From Granulosicoccus sp964437945 (GTDB taxonomy: Bacteria; Pseudomonadota; Gammaproteobacteria; Granulosicoccales; Granulosicoccaceae): a stretch of DNA of 7,447 bases. How positions within the stretch are numbered: position 1 is the stretch's first letter; each line of letters opens with the position of its first letter. Position numbers and translations under genes: made by a program. The notes under the pieces were generated by a model. That model was given only the letters and a program-made list of their open reading frames with translations, was not told the DNA's origin and did no database searches. The DNA lies in NCBI GenBank assembly GCA_964437945.1, contig CAYTJF010000279.1, positions 1 through 7,447 of the forward strand. Direction: 5' to 3'. Below are positions 5,747 to 7,447 of the stretch, piece by piece.

Positions 5747-5749
5747 TGG

Positions 5750-6502
5750 TTAGGCACCAGATTGCCGCAATGAGTCCATGCGTATTATTGTCATTGCAAT
5801 GAAACACACAATTAAAACGACAAAGTAGGCAACATCGCCAGAGCCAACATAGCCTTGAAAGAAACCAGCCAGGTGTGTCGGGATAGCAAATAAGCCAAGC
5901 GCGCTCATCAAGGCACTTTCGCTAGATGTACTTCCCAGCAGCCAAAGTAATGCTAACACCAGTACACTGGCAGCTACTGCGATAATGGCATGGCGCGTCA
6001 TCGACGAGAAAAATAGCCCAATGGCGGTGAATGCAAGGCTTGCCAGTGTTAAACCCAAAGCTGATGCACCGAGCACGCCTAAATCCAGAGGTGTGAAAAG
6101 ACGCATAAACAAGGCGATAAGACAGGCTATCGCCACTAGTAACACTATGACAGCAGATACCCCTGTGAACTTACCGACCACAAGCGCAGTTGTGGATACC
6201 GGGGATGATTGCCACAATGCCAATGTTTGCTGACGATATTCGTCGCTAAAACTTTTCATCGCCAGTAACGGTGCGATAAGTGCGAATACCATAACCAAAG
6301 GTGCGAGATACCGAACAGCTAAAAATCCACTTAATCCTGTCGGATGATCTTGCATTGCCAGGCTGGGTTGGACATCGAGATAGGTTTCGAGTGCCTGTAA
6401 AAACAGGTACGCAAACACTATGGCAGTGACGCCCGCTATAAGCCATGTTTGCGATGAGCGAAGCAGAGAACGGGATTCGAATCCGGCGATCGCGCCAATC
6501 AT
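5750..6502 (-). CDS. ABC-2 type permease, GldF-like
   Basis: The product is a 250-residue integral membrane protein with about six hydrophobic segments (approximately 20-40, 62-83, 107-133, 143-167, 172-190 and 223-241). The block SFSDEYRQQTLALWQSSPVSTTALVVGKF between segments two and three is the typical ABC-2 coupling region: a conserved E followed by the small-loop LxxSPVS motif, then GK. It supplies the membrane channel for the ATPase encoded just upstream; the substrate cannot be told from sequence. The start ATG overlaps the ATPase stop in an ATGA junction, so translation is coupled. Length and order fit GldF or NosY-type permeases. Confidence 0.9.
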   Translation of the reverse strand: MIGAIAGFESRSLLRSSQTWLIAGVTAIVFAYLFLQALETYLDVQPSLAMQDHPTGLSGFLAVRYLAPLVMVFALIAPLLAMKSFSDEYRQQTLALWQSSPVSTTALVVGKFTGVSAVIVLLVAIACLIALFMRLFTPLDLGVLGASALGLTLASLAFTAIGLFFSSMTRHAIIAVAASVLVLALLWLLGSTSSESALMSALGLFAIPTHLAGFFQGYVGSGDVAYFVVLIVCFIAMTIIRMDSLRQSGA

Positions 6503-7251
6503 ACTTTAGCTACCTGTGGTTGTTCGTGCACCAGACCGGTAAAAAGTGCTTCTAGCTGTACATCATCGTCAGATACATTGGCTTTGTGAATAAGGCGACC
6601 CTGATGAACTACTGCTATGCGATTACACACCGCCTTTGCCTCGTTTAACAAATGCGTTGAAAAAATCACAGCGCGTTTTTCGCCGAATTGCGAAATGATG
6701 CTGCGCATGCCTTGCATCTGGTTTGGGTCCAGGCCATTACTCGGTTCATCCAGCAATAGCACATCGGGTTCGTGAATGAGCGCTTGCGCTAAACCAACAC
6801 GCTGTCGAAAACCTTTTGAGAGCTGCGCGATACGTTGGCGAGCGACACTATTCAGGTCGCAAAGATGTAGAGCGGCTTCGAGCTTTTCGGCTGTGGACGC
6901 ATTGTTCACCCGACGTAGTTTTGCACAAAAATGCAGATAGTCAGCAACGCGCATATCGTTAAATAACGGAGGCGCGTCTGGCAGGAAGCCAATGCGCTGC
7001 CGAGCTTGTAGTGGTGCCTCGGCCATGGAAAAACCACTGATAGTAACCTGACCACTATCTGGAACCAGTGTTCCAGCGAGCATTTTTAATGTCGTTGATT
7101 TGCCTGCACCATTTAAGCCCAGCAAGCCGAGTATGTCACCACGGTGCAAGGTTATGGACAGATCATGAATGCCGGAATCCGGACCCAATCGCTTGTTCAG
7201 CTGGGTTGCTTCGAGTAAGGTCTTGGAAGAACTTGGTTCTTTGCTGGACAT
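6499..7251 (-). CDS. ABC transporter ATP-binding protein, GldA-like
   Basis: This 250-residue ATPase powers the ABC-2 system encoded downstream. Walker A is GLNGAGKST at 45-53. The signature is LSKGF at 144-148 within LSKGFRQRVGLAQAL. Walker B is VLLLDEP at 164-170, followed by the D-loop GLDP (173-176) and the switch histidine H200 in STHLL. The Q-loop region reads IGFLPDAPPLF (88-98), as in GldA, NosF and NatA-like exporters where LPE or LPD replaces the usual glutamine. A hydrophilic N-terminal extension (SSKEPSSSK) precedes the first strand. The start is the ATG at 7251; no good Shine-Dalgarno motif precedes it, so initiation may be weak. It is the first gene of the five-gene operon. Confidence 0.95.
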   Translation of the reverse strand: MSSKEPSSSKTLLEATQLNKRLGPDSGIHDLSITLHRGDILGLLGLNGAGKSTTLKMLAGTLVPDSGQVTISGFSMAEAPLQARQRIGFLPDAPPLFNDMRVADYLHFCAKLRRVNNASTAEKLEAALHLCDLNSVARQRIAQLSKGFRQRVGLAQALIHEPDVLLLDEPSNGLDPNQMQGMRSIISQFGEKRAVIFSTHLLNEAKAVCNRIAVVHQGRLIHKANVSDDDVQLEALFTGLVHEQPQVAKV

Positions 7252-7294
7252 GGTATTACAGATTGTCTGCAGGGCAAGGCACGGGTCTGGTTTG

Positions 7295-7300
7295 ATTATA
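7295..7300 (-). promoter_or_regulatory. Candidate -10 box for the ABC-mutM operon
   Basis: A perfect TATAAT reads on the minus strand at 7300-7295, about 44 bp before the ATPase start, giving a leader of roughly 37 nt. No recognisable -35 box lies 16-18 bp upstream, so either an activator helps or the box is fortuitous. With every downstream junction overlapping or 3 bp, this would be the main promoter for mutM as well. Confidence 0.4.
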
Positions 7301-7393
7301 GTGCAGTGGCGTCACTCGAGAAGCATTGGCGAAATAGGACGAATATAAGCGCGCTTGCAATGGCGATTGCCATGGATCAGCGGTTACATCAAA

Positions 7394-7447
7394 CTAGTAG
7401 TCCGTCCACCAGATAAATTAGGATTCAGCGAGTCTGTCTGTGTTCGT
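7394..7447. mobile_element. Second copy of the 270-bp foldback element, cut by the window end
   Basis: Bases 7394-7447 match 1-54 at 51 of 54 positions, in the same orientation. The differences are at element positions 14 (A to C), 19 (A to G) and 48 (C to T). It also starts at CTAG. The position-48 change turns a C-G pair of hairpin A into a T/G pair, provided the partner base is unchanged. The rest of this copy lies beyond the window. Confidence 0.9.

Noticed and set aside
6802..6820. Defective ABC signature (LSKGF instead of LSGGQ)
   Set aside because: LSKGxRQR is the usual form in GldA, NosF and NatA-like ATPases, and Walker A, Walker B and the switch histidine are intact.
1..7447. Composite transposon bounded by the two element copies
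   Set aside because: The genes between are core and conserved (coaD, ferredoxin, mutM, ABC operon), no transposase is present, and the copies have diverged at different sites. Two independent insertions are more likely.

Overview
The window looks like chromosomal DNA of a gammaproteobacterium of moderate GC content. CoaD, the YfhL-type ferredoxin and MutM all resemble the Escherichia coli and Pseudomonas proteins closely, and these genes lie near each other in several gammaproteobacteria. I cannot name a genus. The genes are mostly housekeeping or conserved. The unusual material lies in the non-coding DNA.

Layout. Positions 1-270 are a complete, gene-less, inverted-repeat element with 35-bp perfect ends and an elaborate foldback interior. 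Positions 7394-7447 are the first 54 bases of a second copy in the same orientation, cut off by the window end. From 467 to 1258 the plus strand carries coaD (pantetheine-phosphate adenylyltransferase) and a 2[4Fe-4S] ferredoxin gene. From 1259 to 2094 there is a gene-poor stretch with several short tandem repeats and one small minus-strand gene of unknown function. A glutathione S-transferase-like gene (2095-2721, plus) has three tandem copies of a Shine-Dalgarno-bearing 12-mer in front of its start. Converging on it is a tightly packed five-gene minus-strand operon (7251 down to 2799): ABC ATPase, ABC-2 permease, GldG-like protein, DUF4340 protein and mutM. Its junctions are either 4-bp ATGA overlaps or 3-bp gaps.

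How the genes work together. The first four operon genes form a GldA/GldF/GldG-type ABC system: ATPase, six-helix permease, and two membrane-anchored extracytoplasmic proteins. Its substrate is unknown outside gliding Bacteroidetes. The DNA-repair glycosylase gene mutM is the last gene of this apparent transcript, so its expression is probably tied to the transporter promoter near 7295-7300. CoaD makes dephospho-CoA. The ferredoxin is a low-potential electron carrier.

Most notable observation. The 270-bp element folds on paper into a 35-bp closing stem holding two separate hairpins (35-131 and 139-236). Each hairpin is capped by a 24-nt loop, and the two loops are complementary at 23 of 24 positions. 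This suggests either a kissing-loop RNA/ssDNA architecture or two competing folds. I do not recognise it as a described family.
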